A stretch of 64,000 bases of DNA from Methylocystis echinoides (GTDB lineage: Bacteria; Pseudomonadota; Alphaproteobacteria; Rhizobiales; Beijerinckiaceae): NCBI RefSeq assembly GCF_027923385.1, contig NZ_BSEC01000001.1, positions 3,012,001 to 3,076,000 on the forward strand, in the 5' to 3' direction. Every line of letters starts with the position of its first letter. Within the stretch, counting starts at the first letter, position 1. The notes below the pieces were generated by a model. The model saw only the letters and a list, made by a program, of their open reading frames with translations, searched no databases and was not told the DNA's origin. Shown one piece after another: positions 8,598 through 17,501 of this stretch. A program made the translations under genes and the position numbers.

Positions 8598-11459
8598 TCA
8601 GACCACGAAGAACTGATCCGTGCCGGTCTCGACGAGGTTCGTCACGCCGGTCACGCCCACGAGCTTCACGAGGACGTCCGTATTGTCGACCGTCGTCGCG
8701 CCAACCGCATGGGTGGCGCCCTGCGAGAACACATAGGTGTCGCTCAGATATTGGAACGCAACCGTCTCGCCGGCCGTCTCGGCGAAGTCGTCGGCGATGA
8801 GGAGCGCGGCGTCCAGCGTCGCCGGGCCGGCGCCCGTGAAGGTGAGCACGCCCTTGTCCAGCGTCGCCGCCGCAGTGCTGGTGCTCGCATTGGCGACGTC
8901 GGCGCCGGCGATGGCGAGCTTGTCGGCCGCGGCAATCGCCGCGTCCTTCGCCGCGGAAGGCGTGGTGCTCACCGCAATGGCCGCCGTCTTGGCGAAGCCC
9001 TGGATGCTTTCCGGAGCCGTCGCATTGGAGGCGGCGGTCGCCGTGATAACATCCGTGCCGGAACCCAGCTTGATGAGACCGCCATCCTTCAGCGCCGCCA
9101 GCGAGGCCGTCAGGCCGCCCGTCTGAGCCGAAGCGTCGATCGTCGCGATCTTCGACGTCGCGCCGGGCGTGACGGTCAGGTTCAACGCCTGCGCGCCGGT
9201 GATCGTCACGCTGGTCAACGTGTCGTTCGTGTCGTCGACCAACAGGACGTTCTTCGCATTGGCGCCGCCGGACACAACCGACAGGCTCGTCGCAGCCGCC
9301 TCGGCGAGCGCGATGGTCGAGACGTTGTCCGTCGCGGCGGTTTCACCCGTCTGCGAACCGGCCACGTTCAGATAGGCCGTGTCGAAGACCGCCGAGATGG
9401 TTTTCGCGTTGGTGGCGGCGACGGCCATCTGCGCGACGTCGTCGCCGGCGGCGTCAGGCGCAACCTGATCGGCGTCCAGCGTGACGGTCAGCGCGCCAGC
9501 GGTCTTCTGGGTCAGGGTCAGCACGGGCGCGGCGCCCATGTTGCCGGTCGCCCGGAAGTTCACGCCCGCGCCGACATTCTGCAGGGTGACGCCACCGGCG
9601 AGCGCGCCGCTGCCGACGATCTCGGTGACGGTGTTGGCGCTGTTCAGAATGTCGAGATCGAGATTGGCGTTCATGCCCTTCACGTCATAGACGTCGAAGT
9701 TCTTGAAGGCGCCAACGTTTGCCGCGCCGACCAGTTTCAGGGCCAGCGTATCCACGCCGGTCCCGGCGTCGATCACGTCGGTGGCGTTGATGGCGATACC
9801 CGCGCCAGCGTTGAAGCTGTCGGCGCCGTCGCCGAGATCGACGTTCAGCACGCTCGTGCCACGACCGTTGATGTTCACGGTGTCGTCGCCCTTGCCGGTG
9901 CTGACGGCGGTGTTGCCGTCGCCGGTCACATTGACGTTGACCGTATCCTTGCCGTCGCCGGTGGTCACCGAGGCGTTGACCACGGAGCCGACCGTCTTCG
10001 AGGTCGCGGTGGTGACGCCGACCGTGTCGTTACCCGTGCCGGTCTTGATGGTGGCCACGGTGTTTGCGGCGTCATAGGTGATGGCGCCCGTGCTGGCGCT
10101 GGCGTCGACCGTGGTCACCTTCTTCGTGCCCGCGCCGTCAATGACCGTCAGCGTCGTGCCGACCGACGAGTTGACGGAGAGCGTCTCCACATCCTTGCCA
10201 ACCGTCACGTTCAGATTGGTGTTGGTCGTCCCGTTATTGTCCGCGTCCGTCACCACACCCGACAGCTTGACGCTGTTGAGGATGCCCGTCATGGACGCGG
10301 CCACATTGAAGGTCGAACCTTCATGTACCTTGTCGAGCGCGATCGTGACGCTCGCCGCCGCGTCGGCCGGTGCGATATTCGCGTTAATGGCGCCGGTCGT
10401 CATATCCTTATAGCCGGCCGTCGTGGTGGCGGCCAGATTCTTGATATCGGCGGCGAAGTTGTTCTGCCAGATCTCGGTCGCGCCCTCAAATTTCGACGCG
10501 TCGATCACGACGCCGTCGGTCGTGAACGCACCAGTGGCGTTGAGCAGGTCGATCTTTTCGACATTCTTGATCGTCGTCAGGGACGGCAGTTGGCTATTCG
10601 CGGCGACGCCAGTGTCAGCGAACACCTTCAGCGTGTCGACGCCCGCGCCGCCATCAATGCTGTCGCCAATGGTGAGCGTCGAAGCCGGATTGCCGGCGCC
10701 ATTGGTGGCGACGCCCGCCGTGATCGTGTCATTGCCGTCACCGCCGACGATGGTGTCGGTGTTGACCGTGAGCGCGAGGGCCTGGCCGGGCGCGGTCGGC
10801 GCGTTGAGGATCGGATTGACCGAACCCGCCGCAACCGCCGCGTCGATCACCGCCTGCGCCGCCGCAACCGACGCCGTCGTGGCGTCGACGCCGAGGAGAA
10901 TCTTCTGCACCGCCTGGAAGGCCGGGTCAGTGGTCGTGTTCGCGACCATGAACGGATTGGTCGCCGAGAGCTGCGCGTAATATTGCGAAACAATGACCTT
11001 GTTGTTGAACGTCTTCTGACGCAGCACCGCGGCCGCGTAATCCTCGGCCGAGAGGCCCGAACCCGCCTGCGAGGACAAATCGATCGACTGGAAGGCCTGG
11101 GTGAACTGCGCCACGACCGACGAGCGGCTCTGGCCGGCGTTGAGCAGGCTCGTCCAATAGAGCGTGCCGGCCGCGTCGCCGAGCGCGCCGCCGAGATTGG
11201 TGTAGAGCGCATTGACGAACTGCGTATTCGTCATCGTCGAGGGATAAGTGGCGTTATAATAGCTCGACTCGCCGGCGATGAAGGCGTTGGCGAGGCTCTG
11301 ATATTGCGCGGCGGTCGCCTGCTGCGCGGCGATCTGCGTCTGGGTCAGACCCAGATAGCTGCTCCAGGCGGTGTAGCCGAGCGAATCGGCGGTGCGGCCA
11401 TAGAGAACGATATACAGACCGTCGATTGCTTGCTGCACGGTCGGGAGAGGCGCGGCCAT
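8598..11459 (-). CDS. Second DUF4214/RTX-like surface protein (paralogue)
   Basis: 953 residues. The first 215 are nearly the same as the gene at 4914-8195 (shared blocks PTVQQAIDGLYIVLYG and SAEDYAAAVLRQKTFNNK), also at the DNA level. The rest has diverged: RTX-like repeats come early (GGDGNDTITAG, about 238; DSIDGGAGVDTLKV) and in the middle (GDGKDTVNVNV, GKGDDTVNING), and the C-terminus (TDVLVKLVGVTGVTN) only loosely matches the RsaA-type end. The ATG has AGGAG seven bases upstream in a leader that matches the paralogue's. Likely a type I secretion substrate and surface protein; whether both are made together is not known. Confidence 0.85.
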   Translation of the reverse strand: MAAPLPTVQQAIDGLYIVLYGRTADSLGYTAWSSYLGLTQTQIAAQQATAAQYQSLANAFIAGESSYYNATYPSTMTNTQFVNALYTNLGGALGDAAGTLYWTSLLNAGQSRSSVVAQFTQAFQSIDLSSQAGSGLSAEDYAAAVLRQKTFNNKVIVSQYYAQLSATNPFMVANTTTDPAFQAVQKILLGVDATTASVAAAQAVIDAAVAAGSVNPILNAPTAPGQALALTVNTDTIVGGDGNDTITAGVATNGAGNPASTLTIGDSIDGGAGVDTLKVFADTGVAANSQLPSLTTIKNVEKIDLLNATGAFTTDGVVIDASKFEGATEIWQNNFAADIKNLAATTTAGYKDMTTGAINANIAPADAAASVTIALDKVHEGSTFNVAASMTGILNSVKLSGVVTDADNNGTTNTNLNVTVGKDVETLSVNSSVGTTLTVIDGAGTKKVTTVDASASTGAITYDAANTVATIKTGTGNDTVGVTTATSKTVGSVVNASVTTGDGKDTVNVNVTGDGNTAVSTGKGDDTVNINGRGTSVLNVDLGDGADSFNAGAGIAINATDVIDAGTGVDTLALKLVGAANVGAFKNFDVYDVKGMNANLDLDILNSANTVTEIVGSGALAGGVTLQNVGAGVNFRATGNMGAAPVLTLTQKTAGALTVTLDADQVAPDAAGDDVAQMAVAATNAKTISAVFDTAYLNVAGSQTGETAATDNVSTIALAEAAATSLSVVSGGANAKNVLLVDDTNDTLTSVTITGAQALNLTVTPGATSKIATIDASAQTGGLTASLAALKDGGLIKLGSGTDVITATAASNATAPESIQGFAKTAAIAVSTTPSAAKDAAIAAADKLAIAGADVANASTSTAAATLDKGVLTFTGAGPATLDAALLIADDFAETAGETVAFQYLSDTYVFSQGATHAVGATTVDNTDVLVKLVGVTGVTNLVETGTDQFFVV

Positions 11460-11531
11460 CTGTAAGCTCCTAATAGAGAATTTTTTACGTCAACGACTCA
11501 GATAAATTCCTAGGGGTTCAGGAGGCGAACC

Positions 11532-11576
11532 GTTGACATACGGCTACGCTTAAGCTGGTCCCGGTAGTATGTCAAC
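11532..11576 (-). promoter_or_regulatory. 10-bp inverted repeat containing TTGACA, upstream of second surface-protein gene
   Basis: GTTGACATAC (11532-11541) and GTATGTCAAC (11567-11576) are perfect inverted copies separated by 25 bases that contain the small palindrome GCTTAAGC. It lies 73 bases before the start codon. It could be an operator, a promoter with embedded -35 elements, or a leader hairpin that protects a long-lived surface-layer mRNA. Confidence 0.5.
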
Positions 11577-11616
11577 AATGCTCTATGGGAGCCGCCGGCG
11601 CGGCGCGCCTGAAAGT

Positions 11617-12087
11617 TCAGAACTGTGGCTTTGCAACCATAAGCCAGAAGATGACGAGCATGGCGAGGAACGCCGGCCAGCCGAGCGCGAACCACCACCG
11701 GAAGTAGCGTTTGTATTCCGGCGGCAGCGGCGCGCCGGTTTCGAGACAGGCTTCCGCAATGCGCGCCATGCGGATTTGCAGCCAGACGACCGGCAGCCAG
11801 CAGGCGCCGACGAAAATGTAGAGTGCAACCGAGGCGAGTATCCAGTTGCTGGTGAGCGGCCAGCCTTCTTCGAGCGCCAGCGCGACGCCGGTGACGGGCT
11901 GGACGATCACCGCCGGCGTGGTGAACAGCCAGTCCGCCAGAACGACATTCCTGTTGCCGACGACAATCGCCCGAAGGTCGCCGCGCAGATTGCTCGCCAG
12001 CCCGTGAAAGGCGGTGCCGAGTCCGGTCCCGAACAGCACCGTCGAGCTGATGATGTGAATCCATTTCAGCAGGTTGACGTCGACCAT
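11617..12087 (-). CDS. DUF2269-family integral membrane protein
   Basis: 156 residues with four hydrophobic helices (about 8-28, 50-72, 83-103, 130-152) and the N-terminal pattern LLKWIHIISSTVLFGTGLG typical of DUF2269 membrane proteins. Function is unknown in the family. Its ATG follows the stop of the upstream SDR-DoxX gene by one base, so the pair is translationally coupled. Both proteins are membrane-associated, which suggests a shared role, perhaps in redox or lipid metabolism; that is inference only. Confidence 0.85.
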   Translation of the reverse strand: MVDVNLLKWIHIISSTVLFGTGLGTAFHGLASNLRGDLRAIVVGNRNVVLADWLFTTPAVIVQPVTGVALALEEGWPLTSNWILASVALYIFVGACWLPVVWLQIRMARIAEACLETGAPLPPEYKRYFRWWFALGWPAFLAMLVIFWLMVAKPQF

Positions 12088-12088
12088 G

Positions 12089-13342
12089 TCAGTCGGCCTC
12101 GAGCGCCATCATCACCAGTATCGCGGCGGCGATGGGCAGGTTTTTCAGAATCGGCGCAAAGGGATGCAGCCAGTATTCGGCGGGAAGGCCGATCGCGAGC
12201 AGCGTGAAGGCGGCCATGCTCGCAAGTTGCAGCCAGCCGATGAGAACCGGCCGGAAGCCGCGCAGCAGCAGCAGGCCGAGCGCGAGATCGAGCGCCGCGC
12301 CGCCATAGAGCGCCAGCGCCGCGACCGGGCCGGTCAGGCCGATGGCGGCGAGCAGCTCATAGCTTTTCGCGACCGGATAGAGGCCGAAGGACAGCAGGCC
12401 CGTCACGATCCACAACAGCGCCAGACTCCAGCGCAGCACGGGTTTGAGGAAGAACAGCCGCGCCGCCAGGCGGTCGGCGTCGGAGGCCGGCTCCTCCGCC
12501 AGCGCGGCGCGGATGCTGCGCGGCGGACGCCCCAGCGCCGCCGCGAGCGCCGTGGGATCGGAGACATTGCCGCCCGCGAGCATCTTCATCACATCCGGGT
12601 TCAGCGGCCCGCTGGTGAAGCGGCCGCCGATCTCGACGGCGATCCTGAACAGCCGGTCGGGAATCCGCAAGGCGCCGGTCGGGCGCAGCCGCAGCCAGTT
12701 GCGCAGGATGCGGGTCAGCTCATAGGCGGTCATTGGCTCCGGCCCGACGACGTCGATCATGCGCGGCGACGCGGCGCCCTCGGCCAGCCGGACCACGAGT
12801 TCGGCGAGATCGTCGACATGGACCGGCTGAAACAGCCAGTCGTCGCGCCCGATGCGCGGCAGCACCGGAAAGGCGGCCGCCGCTAGCAGCCAGCGGGTGC
12901 TCGCCCCGCCCCGGCCGACAACCACGGACGGGCGCAGCACGCGCCAGTCGAGGCGCGCGCCATGCGGGTCGGCGTCGATGAAAAAGGCTTCGGCCGTGCC
13001 CTTGCTGCGCTGGTAATCCGTCTCCCCCTGCGCGGCCGCGCCCAGCGCGGAAATGTGGATGAACCGCCCGACGCTGGCCGCGATGCAGGCGCTGAACAGC
13101 CGCATCGCGCCCTCCGCATGGACCGCGTCCATGGTGTTGGCGCCCTCGTCGCGCACCAGCCCCGCGCAGTTGACGACGACATCGAAGCCCGCGACCTTGG
13201 CGCGCAGGCGGACCGGCTCGTCGCGGGCGATGTCGACGTCATGGCGTCCGGCCGCCTGGACCGAATGCCCCGCCGCCATCAGCCTGCCCGCGATATGGCG
13301 GCCAATGAAGCCGGTTCCGCCGACGATGAGAATCCGGGCCAA
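12089..13342 (-). CDS. SDR-family NAD(P)-binding protein fused to a DoxX-like membrane domain
   Basis: 417 residues from a TTG start preceded by AAGGAG at six bases; the next in-frame ATG upstream (13435) would add 31 unlike residues and overlap hemW's start. Residues 1-290 are an extended SDR/epimerase fold with VGGTGFIG at the N-terminus and a YxxxK pair (DYQRSKG). Residues 310-417 hold about four membrane helices of the DoxX-like type. Such SDR-DoxX fusions are known in proteobacteria without a defined substrate. It is coupled to the DUF2269 gene by a one-base gap and divergent from hemW. Confidence 0.85.
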   Translation of the reverse strand: MARILIVGGTGFIGRHIAGRLMAAGHSVQAAGRHDVDIARDEPVRLRAKVAGFDVVVNCAGLVRDEGANTMDAVHAEGAMRLFSACIAASVGRFIHISALGAAAQGETDYQRSKGTAEAFFIDADPHGARLDWRVLRPSVVVGRGGASTRWLLAAAAFPVLPRIGRDDWLFQPVHVDDLAELVVRLAEGAASPRMIDVVGPEPMTAYELTRILRNWLRLRPTGALRIPDRLFRIAVEIGGRFTSGPLNPDVMKMLAGGNVSDPTALAAALGRPPRSIRAALAEEPASDADRLAARLFFLKPVLRWSLALLWIVTGLLSFGLYPVAKSYELLAAIGLTGPVAALALYGGAALDLALGLLLLRGFRPVLIGWLQLASMAAFTLLAIGLPAEYWLHPFAPILKNLPIAAAILVMMALEAD

Positions 13343-13433
13343 GAGACGCTCCTTTTTGGGTTCGCCCGGCTGAAATATAGCGGCCCGGCCGCCCGCGCCC
13401 TGCGTTTCGGGCGATTTCGTGCGATATAGGAGC

Positions 13434-14600
13434 ATGGCGACGATTCGGAATGCTTTTGACCCGGGCTTCGGCGTTTACGTCCACTGGCCGTTCTGCCTGT
13501 CGAAATGCCCCTACTGCGACTTCAACAGCCACGTCCGCCGCGGCGACGTGGACGAGGACCGCTTTGTCGAGGCCTTCGCGGTGGAGCTGGCGCATCGCGC
13601 CGCCCTCGCGCCGGGCCGGGAAGTGCAGTCGGTGTTCTTCGGCGGCGGCACGCCCTCGCTGATGTCGCCCTCGACCGTCGAGTCGATCCTGTCGCGCATC
13701 GCCGGCCACTGGACGATGGCGAAGGACGTCGAGATCACGCTGGAGGCCAATCCGACCAGCGTCGAGGCCTCGCGCTTCCGGGGTTTCAAGGCGGCGGGGA
13801 TCAACCGCGTCTCGCTCGGCGTGCAGGCGTTGAACGACATCGACCTGAAGGGTCTGGGCCGCCAGCATTCGGTCGCCGAGGCGCTGATGGCGGTCGACAT
13901 CGCCAATCAGGTCTTCGACCGCACCTCCTTCGATCTCATCTACGGCCGCACTGGCCAGACGCCGGCCGCCTGGCGCAAGGAGCTCGATCTGGCGCTGGCC
14001 CGCGCGCCGGAGCATGTGTCGCTTTATCAGCTCACCATCGAGCCGGACACCATGTTCGAGCGCATGGTCAACACCGGCAAGATGACCATTCCCGACGCCG
14101 ACACGCAGCGCGCCCTGTGGGATGTGACGCAGGAAGTCACGGCGCGGCACGGCCTGCCGGCCTATGAGGTCTCGAACCACGCCCGCCCCGGCGCCGAATG
14201 CCGGCACAATCTGGTTTACTGGCGCTATGGCGAATATGCCGGCGTCGGCCCCGGCGCGCATGGCCGCCTCGTCACCGCGCGCGGCCGCCGCGCGCAGGCC
14301 TGCGAGAAGCACCCCGAAATGTGGCTGACCTGCGTGGAGACGGAGGGGCACGGCATCGTCGAGGACGAACTGCTCAACGCCGAGCAGGAAGGCGACGAAT
14401 TCCTGCTGATGGGGCTGCGCCTGCGCGAGGGCATCGACCCGCAGCGTTACTTCCTGCTCACCGGCCGCAAGCTGGCGCCGTCGCGGATCAGCGAGCTGGT
14501 CGGCGACGGGCTCGTGGAAGTGACGCGCGAGAACCGCCTGCGGGTGAGTTCGGAAGGCTTCCCTGTGCTCGACGCGGTGGTGGCGGATCTGGCGGCGTGA
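13434..14600 (+). CDS. hemW: Radical SAM heme chaperone HemW
   Basis: 388 residues. The N-terminus carries the radical-SAM [4Fe-4S] motif in WPFCLSKCPYCDFNSH (CxxxCxxC), then FFGGGTPSL and LEANPTS, all typical of HemW, which inserts heme into respiratory proteins and is often misnamed coproporphyrinogen III oxidase. The ATG at 13434 has AGGAG close upstream; a GTG at 13419 in the same frame is an alternative. The last 79 bases of the gene are repeated exactly at 16144-16222. The gene is divergent from the SDR-DoxX gene and convergent with the unknown gene ending at 14646. Confidence 0.95.
   Translation: MATIRNAFDPGFGVYVHWPFCLSKCPYCDFNSHVRRGDVDEDRFVEAFAVELAHRAALAPGREVQSVFFGGGTPSLMSPSTVESILSRIAGHWTMAKDVEITLEANPTSVEASRFRGFKAAGINRVSLGVQALNDIDLKGLGRQHSVAEALMAVDIANQVFDRTSFDLIYGRTGQTPAAWRKELDLALARAPEHVSLYQLTIEPDTMFERMVNTGKMTIPDADTQRALWDVTQEVTARHGLPAYEVSNHARPGAECRHNLVYWRYGEYAGVGPGAHGRLVTARGRRAQACEKHPEMWLTCVETEGHGIVEDELLNAEQEGDEFLLMGLRLREGIDPQRYFLLTGRKLAPSRISELVGDGLVEVTRENRLRVSSEGFPVLDAVVADLAA
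14522..14600 (+). repeat. hemW 3' end, left copy of a 79-bp perfect direct repeat
   Basis: The terminal 79 bases of hemW, ending in its TGA, are identical to 16144-16222. Similarity continues upstream with mismatches for about 25 bases and further at the protein level. The arrangement resembles an integration event that regenerates a gene 3' end, or a tandem duplication. Confidence 0.9.
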
Positions 14601-14645
14601 CCGGACGGCGACGCCTGCCGGCGCCGTCATCCTGATCGGCTGCCG

Positions 14646-15965
<1,320 letters not shown>

Positions 15966-16286
15966 GTTTGCCTCCCGAAGAATCCGCTGATGGTGGTTTT
16001 GTGGCCAGGGACCGCCAGAAGAGGATAAAGCACAAGCTGTCGCTCGACTGTCATGAACAGCACAGCCTTGGGGCGGATTCGCGCCCCGAGGCCGCCGGCC
16101 GAACAGGAACTGGCGAATTCGTCAGCGACGGGCTCTTGGAGGCGACGCGCGAGAACCGCCTGCGGGTGAGTTCGGAAGGCTTCCCTGTGCTCGACGCGGT
16201 GGTGGCGGATCTGGCGGCGTGAGGGGGAGAGGCGGCAAGGCCCCTTCCCTGACGCTCGCGATCGCCGTGCGCATCCTGCGCCTGTT
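15966..16286. other. Gap between the two unknown paralogues, holding the hemW-tail remnant
   Basis: 321 bases with no intact gene. It holds the leader of paralogue A at 15966-15990, the duplicated hemW 3' end at about 16100-16222, and 64 bases up to the stop of paralogue B. No promoter can be assigned with confidence. Confidence 0.6.
16100..16222 (+). pseudogene. Duplicated 3' fragment of hemW
   Basis: It encodes the last 40 or so residues of HemW in frame to the same stop. The final 79 bases (16144-16222) match 14522-14600 exactly; the bases before that have drifted (FVSDGLLEA here, LVGDGLVEV in hemW). There is no hemW start or radical-SAM part, so it is a remnant, right copy of the repeat. 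It marks the far junction of the segment carrying paralogue A. Confidence 0.85.
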
Positions 16287-17390
16287 TCAACCTCGACTAT
16301 AGCAGGCGAGGTCGATCATGTGATCCACCTTATCCCAATCGAAGTCCTGATCCTGCTCGAGCTTGATCAACACGGATGAGACGATCTGGGTTGGCAGGCG
16401 GATTTCGCCCGGAGCCCTTCGTGACATCTCAACAATTCTATCGGAAACGACGGTATCCACATATTGTGCGATCACCGCGCGGGGAAGACCTCCCGACCAT
16501 TCCGGCAAGTGTGTGTCGCCTTCGTTCCGCAGCACTTTATCGACGTGGTTTTCGAGGCCTCCGTCCGTGGAATTCACATATGACAAAACGGCAAGAGCCG
16601 CCACGCGGTCACGAAGCTTGCCATTCTCCGGCGTCTTTTCGAGTCCTGCGAGCTCCAGACTGAGCTCCAGGCTATTGGTCACCGCCTCGACAGCCTTGCG
16701 CGCATATGACGGGCGGCCTGGCTCATGGATGCCCATCATTCCGTCCTGCACGTCAAGCGCCGCAAGCAGCAGGACAGCATCATGGTAATCACCCGCTTCG
16801 ACGCCCTTCTCATGGAGAATAGCCTGCAGGACCGGCATTGATGCATCAAAAGGCTTGAGCTCCGTCATCTTCGCCAACGTTCGCTCAAGCCCCTCCGTCC
16901 CCTTCGAGAAGATAACGTCTGTCCTCGGATCGCGTTGCTTGCTCGAAGCTTCGACGGAATTGCGCGCCGCAACATTCATATTCGAGACAGGAGCAGACGA
17001 GCGCGGCGCGGGTTGGGGCGAAGGCGAAGCCGGCATGGACGCCGGTTCCTCTTCCTGATCCTGCGAGTCTATCGCCCAGGAATAATCAGACACAGCCCAT
17101 TCATAGTCATTGTCCGACAATTCCGCGTCGCTCTGCTCCGGCTCCGCGGCGGAACGAGACGCCTGCCCCTCAACCACGCCTACCCGGCGAGAAGAGATGG
17201 GCGCGATGCTCAGAGTCTTCAAAATCCAACCGAATGTTTCTTGCAACTTCGTCGAGATGAAACTTGCCGGAGCAACGAACGGGTTCTCCGTCACATGATT
17301 GCTGGCGCTATTTGTGGCCGCGCTTTGCGTCGGCGTCTGTGGCGCAGTTGTCGTGAAATCCGTCCGTATCCCTGACAATCCGTTGCCCAT
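16287..17390 (-). CDS. Unknown modular protein with acidic and Pro-rich linker (paralogue B)
   Basis: 367 residues; not recognised. Residues 1-75 are polar, Thr/Ser-rich. About 82-115 is acidic (LSDNDYEWAVSDYSWA, DSQDQEEE), followed by a short Pro/Ser linker (ASPSPQPAP). A helical domain from about 160 includes MTELKPFD, AGDYHDAVLLLAAL and EPGRPSYARKAV. Order and motifs parallel paralogue A, but identity is low. GGAGGGAGAG precedes the ATG. It lies downstream of ligD on the same strand with a 111-base gap. The C-terminal third (IEMSRRAPGEIRLP, VSSVLIKLEQDQDFDWDK) has no counterpart in A. Confidence 0.7.
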   Translation of the reverse strand: MGNGLSGIRTDFTTTAPQTPTQSAATNSASNHVTENPFVAPASFISTKLQETFGWILKTLSIAPISSRRVGVVEGQASRSAAEPEQSDAELSDNDYEWAVSDYSWAIDSQDQEEEPASMPASPSPQPAPRSSAPVSNMNVAARNSVEASSKQRDPRTDVIFSKGTEGLERTLAKMTELKPFDASMPVLQAILHEKGVEAGDYHDAVLLLAALDVQDGMMGIHEPGRPSYARKAVEAVTNSLELSLELAGLEKTPENGKLRDRVAALAVLSYVNSTDGGLENHVDKVLRNEGDTHLPEWSGGLPRAVIAQYVDTVVSDRIVEMSRRAPGEIRLPTQIVSSVLIKLEQDQDFDWDKVDHMIDLACYSRG

Positions 17391-17501
17391 ACTCTCCCTC
17401 CGGCCTTTTCTGCGGGCCCGTCTTTGCGAGCCACTTGTCCGACTAAGGCGTTACAATGGCCGGAATTGTCAACTGCACTTTCGGCGTGTTGCAGTGAAAG
17501 C

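Noticed and set aside
8493..11465. Long plus-strand open frame opposite the second surface-protein gene
   Set aside because: Same compositional artefact; no ribosome site or recognisable product.
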